Assembly: GCA_964017185.1 (NCBI GenBank)
Contig: OZ024872.1
Span: 44,646,188 to 44,710,187, forward strand
DNA length: 64,000 nt
Origin: Rugalucina vietnamica
Lineage: Eukaryota > Mollusca > Bivalvia > Lucinida > Lucinidae
Reading direction: 5' to 3'
The notes beneath the pieces are model-generated. The model did no database searches. It had not been told where the DNA came from and saw only the letters and a list, made by a program, of their open reading frames with translations. Shown one piece after another: positions 41,672-52,198 of this stretch (positions are counted from its first letter, which is position 1; each line of letters opens with the position of its first letter). The position numbers and the translations under genes are program-made.

Positions 41672-41906
41672 GAGCCGCTTCATGAGAAAACCGGATTTTT
41701 ACCTATGCGAAAACAAAGATGCAGATCAGCTGTGCAGTAACTGCACAGCTGATCAGCGCCTTTGTTTTCGCTACTCGGACAGTACAATTTGTCTTCTTCC
41801 TAAGTACGAAATTTCAAGTTTCTAGCTATGTTCTGTGGTTGTACAGGCCGGTTTGTGTCAGACCTGGTCAGAAACCCCGAAGACCGTTTTTCTCGCATCG
41901 CGGCTC
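41672..41906 (+). mobile_element. Family B MITE, ATTT target duplication
   Basis: Complete copy flanked by ATTT (41668-41671; 41907-41910) with a perfect TGTGCAG/CTGCACA stem (41727-41752). The right ATTT is shared with the next copy. Confidence 0.95.
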
Positions 41907-41910
41907 ATTT

Positions 41911-42129
41911 GAGCTGTGCCACAAGAAGGTCTATTTGGGTCTCTGACCAATTCCGACACAAACTGACAAAAACAGCCACAAAAGATGGCTACACTTGGAA
42001 TTTCAGATTTAGAACGAAGATGGCTAAATGTTCTATAAACCTAATATAAGTAGCTAAACAAAGGTACTGATCAGCTGTAGCAAGTTTCTTTGTTTAAGCA
42101 CATGCAGGTTGGTTCTCATGGTGCACTTC
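41911..42129 (-). mobile_element. Family B MITE, older copy back-to-back with the previous one
   Basis: Diverged reverse-oriented copy from 'gagctgtgccacaagaag' to 'tggttctcatggtgcacttc', flanked by ATTT on both sides (41907-41910; 42130-42133). The younger copy at 41672 appears to have inserted at this copy's left target duplication. Confidence 0.8.
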
Positions 42130-42133
42130 ATTT

Positions 42134-42734
42134 GTTATGTTTACTTTGATTAACCTTTGTAAGTGTTCCAAAGTAAATTCCACAAGATATTCTTTGAAAC
42201 CTGCTACTGTGATTGATAATACATATGATATACAAAAGGACTTTGAAAATGCCTCACTATAAATTGGCCGTGTTGATGATTATTTATTTGAGAATATAGG
42301 ATATTTCGTCAAAAATATTTTCAAAAGAAAAGTATGATTGGTCTGCTTAAATTTCATACTGAAACCGAAACATCAACACCAGTGGTATGATTTCAAACCT
42401 TACCAAAATTTCACCAAAAACAAGCAAATTCAGAGGATTTATGTCTCCCGCCTTGATAGTTTAGTTACACAAATATTATCTTAAGCCTGAGGAAATAATT
42501 CTGTTTACTTTCAATATACCCTCGATATCGTCGTTTAACTATCGATCGACCTTAAATTTACCTTGATACTATACTCGCTTATATTTATTTTTAGCCAGAG
42601 AGTGACAACGAAGTATTTTTGGATCGATGACCTTGAGTTTGCTCCGTTTACAATGTAATCAGATATTTAGCATGTGTGATCAGCCATCGTTGTCCAAACA
42701 TAAAAGTCATAGTTGTTACTTGGTGGTTATAATT
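42134..42734. other. No recognisable feature
   Basis: Low-GC sequence without repeats or exons that I can support. Confidence 0.45.
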
Positions 42735-42975
42735 GAGCCGCCTCATGGGAAAACCAACAATGTGGTTTTCGAACAGGTCTGACACTAACCAGCCTGTACA
42801 AGCACAGAAAATAGCCAGAAGCTTGAAATTTTGGATTTAACTTGAGTAGAAGAAGAATTGTACTATCCGAGCAGCGAAAACAAAGGCGCTGATCAGCTTC
42901 GCGGTTACCGCGCGAAGCTGATCTGCGTCTTTGTTTTCGCCTATGCGGATTGTTGGTTTTCCCATGAGGCGGCTC
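42735..42975 (-). mobile_element. Family B MITE
   Basis: Complete reverse-oriented copy. The palindrome centre carries an extra CG ('ccgcgcgaagct'). The flanks AATT and ATAT do not match. Confidence 0.9.
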
Positions 42976-43094
42976 ATATATTAGCACATTTCTGCCGTCA
43001 GGACATCCGCTTGTTGGCTCATTTGCTCATGCACACCAACAACATAAGTATATAGTAACTGTGTCACATTACGAAAACTTGCCCATGCGTTATA

Positions 43095-43262
43095 CAGATT
43101 TTAAATATTTTTGCTAAAAACGTCGAATGTCGAACCACGTTAGAACCGCCTCGCCGAGACCCACAATCTATGTTTTGGAGCAAAAATAAGAAAAATAGGT
43201 ATAGCCCTGCATATCCCATTTTTGCTATATAAAAGGTTAACACGGACATGTTTTCGTGATGG
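43095..43262 (+). mobile_element. Family F repeat
   Basis: 'gttagaaccgcctcgccgag', 'acccacaatctatgttttgg' and 'agcaaaaataagaaaaatag' as in the copy at 20225. The left side is shortened. Confidence 0.65.
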
Positions 43263-45516
43263 ACTCTCCCAGCTTCTGAACACCATATTGCACATGAGGC
43301 TTTTCCGTAGACAACTTCTCGCCCAGCGATGTCATGTTTCAGATTTTATTTTCAAATACTTGATGGTATTAGAAAGAGGGGAACTGAACTTCCGTAAGAC
43401 AACATGAAGATTTGTCTGACATTAAACCCCAAAGCTAATCGAATTGACCGAACGATTTGTTGTGTTAACGGCTGTGTTAAACGAAGACATAGACTATAGA
43501 AACAGTGTAAATTTTAACCCAGCTGTCGTGTAAAACCACATAACTTTAAAAGGCATAAAGACAAGTTTCAACTAGAATGTCCATCATAACCATGGTAAAC
43601 AAATATTAAGATAATATCAAAAATAATCTCTGGGGTCGAGGCTCATGTCTTATATAGTTTTATATTCGTGACAACTATGCTAAGTGTAATTAATAGTGCT
43701 CAAATCGCCCGGAACTCCTGTCTCAATATGATCGTACTGTTTAGGTGGGACGTAAAACACCAATAAAAGATACCAACAGAATCTTACTGAAGAGGACAGA
43801 GATAGATCACTGGATGGCAAAACATTGAGTAGGCCTATTTGTAAACATACCTGTAGGAATATTTAACAATGGATATTGACCAGTGTATTTGTCATCAAGT
43901 TTCAAATTGAATAAGATAAGATCTGTTTAGACAAGTGAAGTGGTAAGTCCTAGATCAACCAGTTTATCGTCCGATGGACCGATTTATGGACTGATATTGT
44001 TAGTTGTCCATCTGTTTTCAATATAAACATCACAATAAAAACGGGAAAACCCCGAGGTTTTATGAAATCATAATGGACATATGCATTTTATTCGTTTGAG
44101 ATCAACCAAGTGACTCGTTTAAACGCATCAAGGTCGGTGGGTTAATTTGGAAATATTGTGAAATTAGTTTCGGAATGTGGATATTCATGTTATCTAAATT
44201 TTCCGGCATCAATCATTTATGAATCTCGGGTATGATTTTCAGATATTACCAAGCAGTGTAGATATGGATTGAATCAGATTCAAAATAATGTTTATTGGAT
44301 CCGAGGTTTTACACAAGTATATCGACAGACATACAATGACATACAATGAGTATGTATAATTCAGGTGAGTCGGCTGTCGACATACCGAGACATGAAACCC
44401 ATATCGTTATACTCGCACGAAAGTAACCTTTTGCGTATTACAAATGGCTCGGTCGACAGCACACTTGCTCCCATGGTATCTGTACCGACCTGGTGCCTTA
44501 CCAATGTTTAATATATTTGGTCCCATTTAGATAATACTAGTCTTTGTATCAACTACCATGTTGAAAGTTGTAAAATTTCAGTAATTCTCTTTGGCTCCAT
44601 GTTGCCAAATCTAAAGGGTCACTGACGAGACTTTAATAGTCGAAACCGCGGTATGGCCCATCCCCTTTCTCATTAATGTCTTCACTGCTCTTAAAGGATC
44701 TCAGTTTTAATTTTTATTTGTCGTATTAACGATGGATTTGTCACGAATATGTGTCAAGATGATGCGATTGTAACGTTCGACCATCTGCTTGTGCACACAA
44801 ATATGCTACAGCATCTGTTTCAGACTATCCCATATTGCATGTTAAGACGAAGTTGCATAGACCAATGCAGATTTAAGCTTTTACGTGTGACTACTTTATA
44901 TCGTGGAATTTCGCCATAAAAAGCGCACGGCAGCCATAGAAAACGAAGACATACTTTCAAACTTCTTTGACACTGTCATGCGTTTTTTATATGTATATCA
45001 AAACTGATTTGCATAAAATAAACACTAACTCAAATGAAAACTAACATTGAAAGCGCTTGAAATCATTCCTTGGTATTGAACTTTTACTCTATGCTCCTCC
45101 TATGCCAAACCTTTATTTGTCCTTCAAATGTCAGTCTGACATCTAAGTAGGCAACATAAACGGAATTTCATCATCAACTTCTAAATACATAATTGGTTTA
45201 AACCCCACGCACCCTGTGTCCAGTTGATTTTATCAGTTAATGAATATTTGCTTTGTTGTAATGTCGGGATGTTCACGTCCGTTTTCAAATATCAGTTTGA
45301 ATATCATATTATTAAGAGGTAATGATCAGGAAACAGCTAAATCAGAATAAATTCCCCCTCCAACAACCCGAGATTGGAAAAACTAAACTGACAATCAAGT
45401 GCTATACAAAGACAAGAACGCCGCGGAGGTCAGCATACGACCTATACACTTCGTAGAGGAAAAAACCGATGCTTTGTAAACCCTAAAAGTCATGTTTTGT
45501 GTTTCATACGTTGTAG
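43263..45516. other. Mostly unannotated, low-copy looking; SINE tail at 43700-43770
   Basis: The longest stretch without dense repeats. 43735-43765 ('ttaggtgggacgtaaaacac') is a SINE-type 3' end. No exon with paired splice signals was found. Short frames are ignored. Confidence 0.4.
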
Positions 45517-45562
45517 GTATACATTAGAACCGCCTCGCCGAGAACGGCCACGTTTTCCTGAT
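45517..45562 (+). mobile_element. Family F fragment
   Basis: 'attagaaccgcctcgccgag' followed by 'ggccacgttttcctgatg'. Confidence 0.5.
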
Positions 45563-45689
45563 GCTTTTGTATGTGCTCAGTTAAACAAAGCACCTTTGTG
45601 GACAAAATACCACTGGTATATTCTTAATATTTGAATGCGAGTTAGGAAACAAGGCGTGTCAATGGTCGCATTTGGGTCTGTGTTTCCTT

Positions 45690-45800
45690 TAAATACCAGG
45701 GTCCAGAATAAAGTTTGATCCCGGGCTTCTCCAACTATAAACCGACGTCCCGTCTCCATATGACCTAAGCTGTTGGTGGGACGTTAAACTCGAAATCAAA
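45690..45800 (+). mobile_element. SINE 3' part
   Basis: 'aagtttgatcccgggc' (B-box-like, 45712-45727), 'gacgtcccgtctccatatga' and 'gttggtgggacgttaaactc' followed by 'gaaatcaaatcaaa', in the order of invertebrate tRNA-derived SINEs. Confidence 0.55.
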
Positions 45801-46059
45801 TCAAAAAGTAATCTTATTTTCATCATGGTTATATGACAAGGGTTTCGTAACGAACCTTACGGAAGCCTATTGACATATTGACATATTTATTTCAAGGTCG
45901 AGCGGGATACTGGGAAACTACGCATCTAAAAATATCTTACCTGTGTCGCAGCCAATACAATATAAAATTTACTACAGCTAAAAATAAACATTGATCCATC
46001 GAGTTAGGTTGATGTAACGTGCATAGCAAAGTAAACAGAATATTTTCTACTGGTGTATA

Positions 46060-47400
46060 ATAACATATATCCAAACCACATGCACTTTCTTAGTGTAAAT
46101 GCCTGAAAAAGGACTTATGTTCAAATTTCCAAAAAGTGATAAAAAATGAAGTGATGATTATATCCAAACCACATGCGTATCTTTAAAGCATCTGTAAAGT
46201 TTCAAAAGAATTGGAATATAACTGTAGGAGGAGATGCGTGCACAAGGTACCCACTGTCCATTCACTTACAATGTCAAAATGTCCGAAAAAATGACTAAGT
46301 TAAAATTGCGAAAAAAGTGTCAAAAATTAAGCTGAGGATTATATCCAAATCACATGCACATCTTCAAAGCATGATCAAAACATCTGTAAAGTTACAAAAG
46401 AATCAGAATAAAACTGTAGGAGGAGTTGCTTGCATGAGGTACCCACCATCCATTCACTTTCATTGTCAAAATGTCAGAAAAAATGACCAAGTCCAAATTG
46501 CCAAAAAAGTGTCAAAAATTAACCTTAAACAGCAGTCACACATTAGCGTATAAGTGAAACGCGCGCCGGGCGTGTTGAAAAAATACAAATTTCCACATAA
46601 GCCAGACGCATGTCGGAGACATGTCCAAGGCGCGTTAAGCGAGCGCTGGGTACGCTTGGTGTACGTCCGGCACGCGTCGCTAAAAAGCGTTTCGTGCGTG
46701 TTTGGGCTAAATAAAATTTTAAATATGCTTAAAAATTTTCTAGAAGTTGGGCGTGTGTCGGGCGTGTGACCTACACGCTACAAGTACGTTCCATGCACGT
46801 TACAGGCGCGTTGAATACGTTTCGAACACGCCAAGCACACGTTTCAAGCACGTCGTATACGCTACGTGCGCGTTTCGATTTTAGCCGGATGCTGGTTTGG
46901 GCGAGTGTGGAACGCGCCTGTAACGTGTGCCAAGCGTGCTTGGAGCGCGCATGAAACGCATACAGCGCGTCTGTAGCGCGTGCCTAGCGTGTCTGGGACG
47001 CACGACAAACGTACTCCAAAACTTTGAGATTTTTTATACGTACGGCACACGCTTCAGTCACGCGCTAATGTGTGACTGCAAAAGCGTGTTAAAGGAACAA
47101 ATTAATTTTATACGTCCAAAATCTTCAGCGTGTTGAGATTTTTCATACGCCAGGCGCGCGTTTGGGTTATACGCTACTGTGTGACTGCTGTTTTAGGATT
47201 ATATCCAAACAACATGCACATCTTCAAAGCATGGTCAATACATCTGTAAAGTTTCAAAAGAATCGGAACAAAAATGTAGGAGGAGTTGCCTGCACAAGGT
47301 ACATACTCCTATAGGAAGGACGGAAGGACAGACGCACGGATGGACGGACTAACGGAATGACGGAAAGCCAAAAACCATGTCCATCATCTTTTCTTCAAAA
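46060..47400 (+). repeat. Tandem element S, ~180-bp units, interrupted by a MITE
   Basis: The landmark 'gattatatccaaaccacatg' recurs near 46066, 46156, 46336 and 47198, each with 'aaagtttcaaaagaat' and 'gtaggaggag' blocks. The last unit is followed by a GGAC/GGAA microsatellite (47316-47365). The MITE at 46528-47192 lies between the third and fourth landmarks. Confidence 0.8.
46528..47192. mobile_element. TTA-flanked MITE with CpG-phased interior
   Basis: The termini AACAGCAGTCACACATTAGC and its inverse match at 24 of 25 positions over 'aacagcagtcacaca...cgtata'. They are flanked by TTA (46525-46527; 47193-47195), the target duplication typical of PIF/Harbinger-type elements. The interior is unusually CpG-rich, with ACG/GCG motifs spaced about 10-11 bp. 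It is inserted in tandem element S. The open frames inside are by-products of stop-poor CpG-rich sequence. Confidence 0.85.
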
Positions 47401-47953
47401 AGGCGGGGGACAACAAACAGTGAGGACGAAAAATATTCATCAGGTCCAACATAATTTCTGGAAAAAAAAACACCAAAAGTCAAGCAAATGCTGTTAGTTG
47501 TCTTTCAATTGCACTCAAACTGTGGTAATTATGTCACTTCAACATTTATGAAGAAAACTTTAATTTTTGCATGTCAAAATGAAACAAATTCTAAAGTTTT
47601 CAAACACAATAAAATGGCATGGACTTGTGTAAAAATTACCATAACTTTTGGCATTGTGATCATATGTCTGAGTGTTTTGACATCAGCAAAAAACACTAGC
47701 TCCTTAAACAGCACTGAACGAAAGTCCCCATTTTTACTTTGCTTTTTTCTTGTGCTTAAGGTTGTACACTATCACTGGAGATGGTTTGTTTTCACAAAAA
47801 GCTTTTTTTTTTTTTTTTAGCCGTCCAAAGGTTTTCTTTGACAAAACAATGAAAACTTTATGTATCCAGAAACTTCAGATTACCAGCATTGGCATTCTAA
47901 ACCTTCAGTTTCAATGCATTTGGGCTATTTTGGTATTTATGGGCAGTTCAAAT

Positions 47954-47990
47954 TTTATGCTCAGCTGAGTTGAGTAATAACCTCGGGCCC
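47954..47990. mobile_element. Family C solo right end
   Basis: 'atgctcagctgagttgag' and 'taataacctcgggccctgg', matching 10760-10807. Confidence 0.55.
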
Positions 47991-48027
47991 TGGTAAAGGT
48001 GGTATCAGAACCAGAACTTCTGAAGGA

Positions 48028-48145
48028 GTAGAAACAACCAAACCAAAACAACCAAATGGAAACAACCAAACCAAAACAACCAAAAGGAAACAACCAAACC
48101 AAAACAATGAAACCGAAACAACCAAACTGAAACAACCAAACCAGC
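48028..48145 (+). repeat. AACCAAA-type minisatellite
   Basis: 'aacaaccaaaccaaaacaac' units with 'gga' interruptions, about five copies. The minus-strand frame (GCFGFIVLVWLF) is repeat translation. Confidence 0.85.
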
Positions 48146-48242
48146 TACATGTACCTAATCATGATTTTTTTAATATAGACAGTAAACTAAAGATGCTATA
48201 CATTCAGCAAAACAAACAGTGCCTTTGTGCTGTACATATTTG

Positions 48243-48520
48243 ATTCGTTGCTATAAGTCCCAGTCAACAGCTTTGGTCATGTCAGGATGCTAACTCCATT
48301 TTATGGGACCTTTAGTCCTCTACCCAACATTAGGATGTCACAACATGTGAAATGCACATGAAATATAACCACCACAGTAAAGAACTAAGGCTTATATGTA
48401 TGGATGGTTTGAACAAACCACCTTTCCTGGGCAGGCTCAGTCCTGAGCGTTAACCAGTAATCAGATGGTTGGTCAGTCAGTCCTAAGCTTTGCCTGTAAC
48501 CGCAAGCAGACCATCTATTT
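48243..48520 (-). repeat. Family J interspersed repeat
   Basis: Inverse of the copy at 12945-13255: 'cccaacattaggatgtcac', 'ggatggtttgaacaaacca' and 'taaccagtaatcagatggtt'. Confidence 0.6.
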
Positions 48521-49171
48521 CTAAAACAGACAAATACAACAACTGGCGGGGACACAATTGCAAAAAGCAGGTATTCTCATGGAACTGCTCCAATTCTTAG
48601 TTTCAAACTCAGTATTACAACAATAAGGTTTTCTGCTCCACCATATCATCACTCTAATTAAAATTTTAATGTCTCTAACAGAAGCCAGTTTACGTGCAGA
48701 ACTTCACACGGTATAGCAAGTTTAGTGCAATAGCATCACTAGGTTTAGAATGAATCGACTCATCTCTGCAGGCTTCCTGAAGTTTTAAGTACCGGTAGCA
48801 GACAAGTTTATATAAGCATGATAAGCATTTTATATAAAACTGCACCACCAAGAATTATGAATCATATCCAATCAAATTTGGCTTGTAGTATTACGAAAAA
48901 ATACAATATACTTTTTTTGAGTAAGCAAAACAGTCTTCTTTCTTCTTTTCCCAATGGACAATCTATTATAAGCACATTATAATACCATCATTTCAGTTTG
49001 CAGAAGTGAAAACACTTGTGATCTATAAGAAATAACTATTAAACTATATTTTAAATGCACATGCTGTCCCCCGTCCTTTCATTCTATGTCATTGAATTTC
49101 GAAAAAAGTCTGCCATTTAAGTTCCAAACTTCCACATAAATATATGTACATGTATCTCTTCTTTCATTAAG
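48521..49171. other. No recognisable gene
   Basis: AT-rich. Possible traces of family B near 48545-48600 but nothing definite. Confidence 0.4.
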
Positions 49172-49299
49172 CTGAATTATAAGAAAAACCAGGTGATAAC
49201 ATATGCAAAAACAAAGGTGCAGATCAGCTGTGCAGTTTCTAGCTTTCTTCTGTGACATTACAGGCTTATTTGTGACTGACCCGGTCGGAAACCACAATA
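49172..49299 (+). mobile_element. Family B MITE, deleted and truncated
   Basis: 'tgcaaaaacaaaggtgcaga' joins directly to 'tttctagctttcttctgtga', so the palindrome's right half and much of the long arm are gone. It ends where the family Q element begins. Confidence 0.65.
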
Positions 49300-49948
49300 A
49301 GAGCTGTCGAAGGACAGCGTAGCTCGCATGACTTGTGCTTTGCCACTACATCCATTAAAATCTATGACCCATGCTTTGACCTCAACGTCACTCAGGTGGG
49401 TCGTGATGGTACAGCATAAAACTTAAGACCAATATCTATAAACATGCAAAGTATCAACTTGATACAGGTGTATGTTCAAGACATGAAGACTTATAAGTTT
49501 AACCAAAACTTAAACACAAAATTTCCAAGTCTGTGACCTTGACGTCCAGGTCATAAAGGTGAGTAATATAAACTAATAATGGTACAGCATAAAACCCGAG
49601 ACCAATACCTATCAACCTGCAAAGTATCGACTTGATCCATCAACATGTTCAGGAGATATAGACTTATATCTTATAGACTTAAACTTTAACCAAAAGCTTA
49701 ACACAAAATTTCCAAGTCCGTGACCTTGACCTCAAGGTCACCTAGGGTGGGTCATGATGGTACTGCATAAAACTTCAGACCGATATCTACCAACATACAA
49801 AGTATCAACTTGATCCTTAACATGTTCAAGAGATACAGACTTATAAAAACTTTAACCAAAAACTTTAACATTTGAGCAACACGGACGCGAACGCCGACGC
49901 CGGGATGACTGCAATAGCTCTTCCTGTACTTTCGTACAGGCGAGCTAA
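49300..49948 (+). mobile_element. Family Q element: hairpin-ended with ~170-bp tandem units
   Basis: 5' hairpin CTGTC-GAAG-GACAG (49304-49317) and TAGCTCG (49320-49326). Three units (landmark 'gtacagcataaaac' near 49419, 49580 and 49761), a short GC-rich ACGC/ACGG stretch, then the 3' hairpin CCTGTAC-TTTC-GTACAGG (49923-49940) and CGAGCTA (49941-49947). Same plan as families A and K, different sequence. Confidence 0.8.
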
Positions 49949-49986
49949 AAACCTTTCTTCTTGCGTCCTAACTCATTAAGACATAC

Positions 49987-50100
49987 CTCAACACCAAGCA
50001 AGTCTTTAACCCTCCCTGCCTCTTTTCGAAATCTCTGCAGTGACCCCTCAAGGTCATGATATTTTTCCTGCCAATTGAGGTCACCATTTTTCTCTGCCAT
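49987..50100 (-). CDS. Candidate first coding exon, coiled-coil-like
   Basis: On the minus strand, ATG opens 38 codons ending in phase 0 at the donor GTATGT. It starts MAEKNGDLNWQEKYHDLEGS and continues LQRFRKEAGRVKDLLGVE. An in-frame TGA lies upstream, supporting this ATG. Charged, helix-favouring sequence with leucines at heptad-like spacing suggests the N-terminus of a coiled-coil protein. The family is not recognised. The intron would contain family Q and family B elements. The best-looking coding exon in the window; downstream exons would lie at lower coordinates. Confidence 0.55.
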
Positions 50101-50278
50101 AGTGAGGCTGGTCCTGATGGATCCTTGTCAGTGGGGTTTATTATCGTCTCCTTGGGCTCATCTCACATTTCAACCCCTGTTTTGTGTCTGTAAAGCATGT
50201 AAAAAGAAGTAAAGGACTGTAAAATCTTGAACCCAATGAATGAATGATGACCAAAGTCATTCAACAAGGTAAACAAAT

Positions 50279-50512
50279 AAGCCGCCTCATGGGAAAACCA
50301 ACAATGTGGTTTTTGAACAGGTCCGACACAAACCGGGTTGTACAGCCACCAATGACAGCTAGAAGCTTGAAATTTCGGATTTAAGAAGAAGAGGGATTGT
50401 ACTATCCGTGTAGCGAAAACAAAGGCGCTGATCAGCTTCGCAGTTACTGCGAAGCTGATCTGCGCCTTTGTTTTCGCATATGCAAATTGTTGGTTTTCCC
50501 ATGGGGCGGCTC
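50279..50512 (-). mobile_element. Family B MITE
   Basis: Complete reverse-oriented copy with a near-perfect TTCGCAG/CTGCGAA stem. Left flank AAAT, right flank ATTA. Confidence 0.92.
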
Positions 50513-50587
50513 ATTAATGTTTGGCTGCATACTTCTCAACAACAGCTATAGTCATATGGTGACTATGGAGATGAGTACTCATCTTAT

Positions 50588-50818
50588 GCACCAGTCATAT
50601 GTACACTCCACCCCACAGTCCCAGGGCAGGGTGGAAGATAGCTGTGTAAATGTGTGCAAGTTTTACCTTTGTATTGTCCCCACAGTACGGTAGAAGTACC
50701 AGTGGTTTGCACTCATATGCATGTAAAAATTGCAGTGTAATGAAGATTAAACAGACCGTGGGGGGAATCAGCAGGGATTTTACCAAATGACTGTCCCCGA
50801 AGAGTGGAGCAGTGCCAC
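50588..50818. mobile_element. Family T element, diverged copy
   Basis: 'tatgcaccagtcatatgtac', 'gatagctgtgtaaatg' and 'aaatgactgtccccgaagag' parallel the element at 51183-51504. Confidence 0.5.
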
Positions 50819-51182
50819 GCAAAGCACATGCTAATAATGAGTAACTGAACTTGCCCAGAATGAGCATGAGAATGAATCTTTTTATGAAGATGTGACGTGG
50901 CTGTAAAATATAGTGCACCATTGTTTCTTTTGTTTTTTTTCTTCTTCAAAATTTATGCAATAGTAGCAATCAAAAATGATTTTGTCATTCATTAAAATTC
51001 ACTAGATCCCTCGGGAAGTGTTGAAAACCTCAGGCTGTGCCCTCAATTTTCATCACTCCCCTCGAAACTTAGCGAATTTTAACGAATGGAAAATCATGTT
51101 TGATCCCTATATTGAATAATTTTTGTTAACTGATTTAATCACAGTTTTGTCTCCATTATGTACTATGCCAGTTGGATAATTA

Positions 51183-51504
51183 TGCACTAGTCATTTGTAA
51201 CCACGGCCCCACCCCCCAGGCCCGGGGATGGGCGGGGGATAGCCGTGGAAATGAGCGGGGCTTTAACCAAAGTGTTGCCACGGCAGTGCGGGGGAAATAC
51301 GCGGGGTTTGCTTTATATAGGCAAAAAGGGCAGTGAACTCATTGTGAAAAGATAGCAGGCTGTGGGGGGAAAACAGCAGTTGTTTTACCAACGAGCAGTC
51401 TCCGCAGGGTGGGGCTTTTAGCAGGGATTTTCTGGACCAAAAGTCAAAGTCCCCGCTATTCCCCGGGCCTGGGGGGGGGGCGTGGTTACAAATGACTGGT
51501 GCAT
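51183..51504. mobile_element. Family T element, ~45-bp GC-rich TIRs
   Basis: The left arm 'tgcactagtcatttgtaacc' then 'acggccccacccccc' and 'aggcccgggg' is matched by the inverse of the right arm up to 51504. The interior is G-rich with no coding capacity. Confidence 0.75.
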
Positions 51505-51724
51505 TATTATTAATTAATAATTATATCCAAAGCAGATAACAACCAAGAAATAAGATCTGGACATTCACAGTTTTCAGTAATTTTGTGGAGAGAACATTAT
51601 TTTAGTTTTGTCATGTGTGTCATTATGTGTTAGATCTCCTTAATTTTCTTTCCCTATTCTGTCATAAGGCAAAAATGGAAATTAGCTATTAATGGTATCA
51701 AATCAATAGGTTTTACTCTTATAT

Positions 51725-51961
51725 GAGCCGCGTCATGAGAAAACCGGATTTTGCATATGCGAAAACAAAGGCGCAGATCAGCTTCGCAGTAACTGCGAAG
51801 CTGATCAGCGCCTTTGTTTTCGCTATACATGGGTAGTACTATTCCTCCTCTACTTATATCCAAACTTTCAAGATTCTAACTTTCTTCTGAGAATGTAGAG
51901 GCCGGTTTGTGTCGGACCGGGACGGACACCCCCGAAGACCCGTTTTCTCGCCTCGCGGCTC
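51725..51961 (+). mobile_element. Family B MITE, ATAT target duplication
   Basis: Complete copy flanked by ATAT (51721-51724; 51962-51965), TTCGCAG/CTGCGAA stem. Confidence 0.94.
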
Positions 51962-52087
51962 ATATCATCAATTTCTTGGAGAAGTTTGCTCAAATAACAG
52001 CTAGCAATCACAAGAAATCAGAGTCCAAAATAAGCAGATTAACAATGGCTGATTTAAACTGCTTCTATTTTGAGCGCAGAAACAAAT

Positions 52088-52198
52088 GAGCCACCACATG
52101 GGAAAACCATCAATCTGCATAGGCGAAAACAAAGGCGCAGATTTGTTTTCGCTACACGGATAGTACACTTCCTTCTCTTCTTAAATCGGAAATTTTAT
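52088..52198 (+). mobile_element. Family B MITE, truncated
   Basis: Starts 'gagccaccacatgggaaaac' after AAAT. The palindrome centre is deleted ('ggcgcagatttgttttcgct') and the long arm is cut by the start of the following family A element. Confidence 0.8.

Noticed and set aside
45934-45970. Minus-strand possible exon (CSKFYIVLAATQ) between TTTTTAG and GTAAGA
   Set aside because: Splice signals are present, but the phase does not fit neighbouring candidates and 12 codons of AT-type residues are not convincing.
46554-47136. Several overlapping frames as a coding locus
   Set aside because: They lie entirely within the CpG-rich MITE, where stop codons are rare on both strands.
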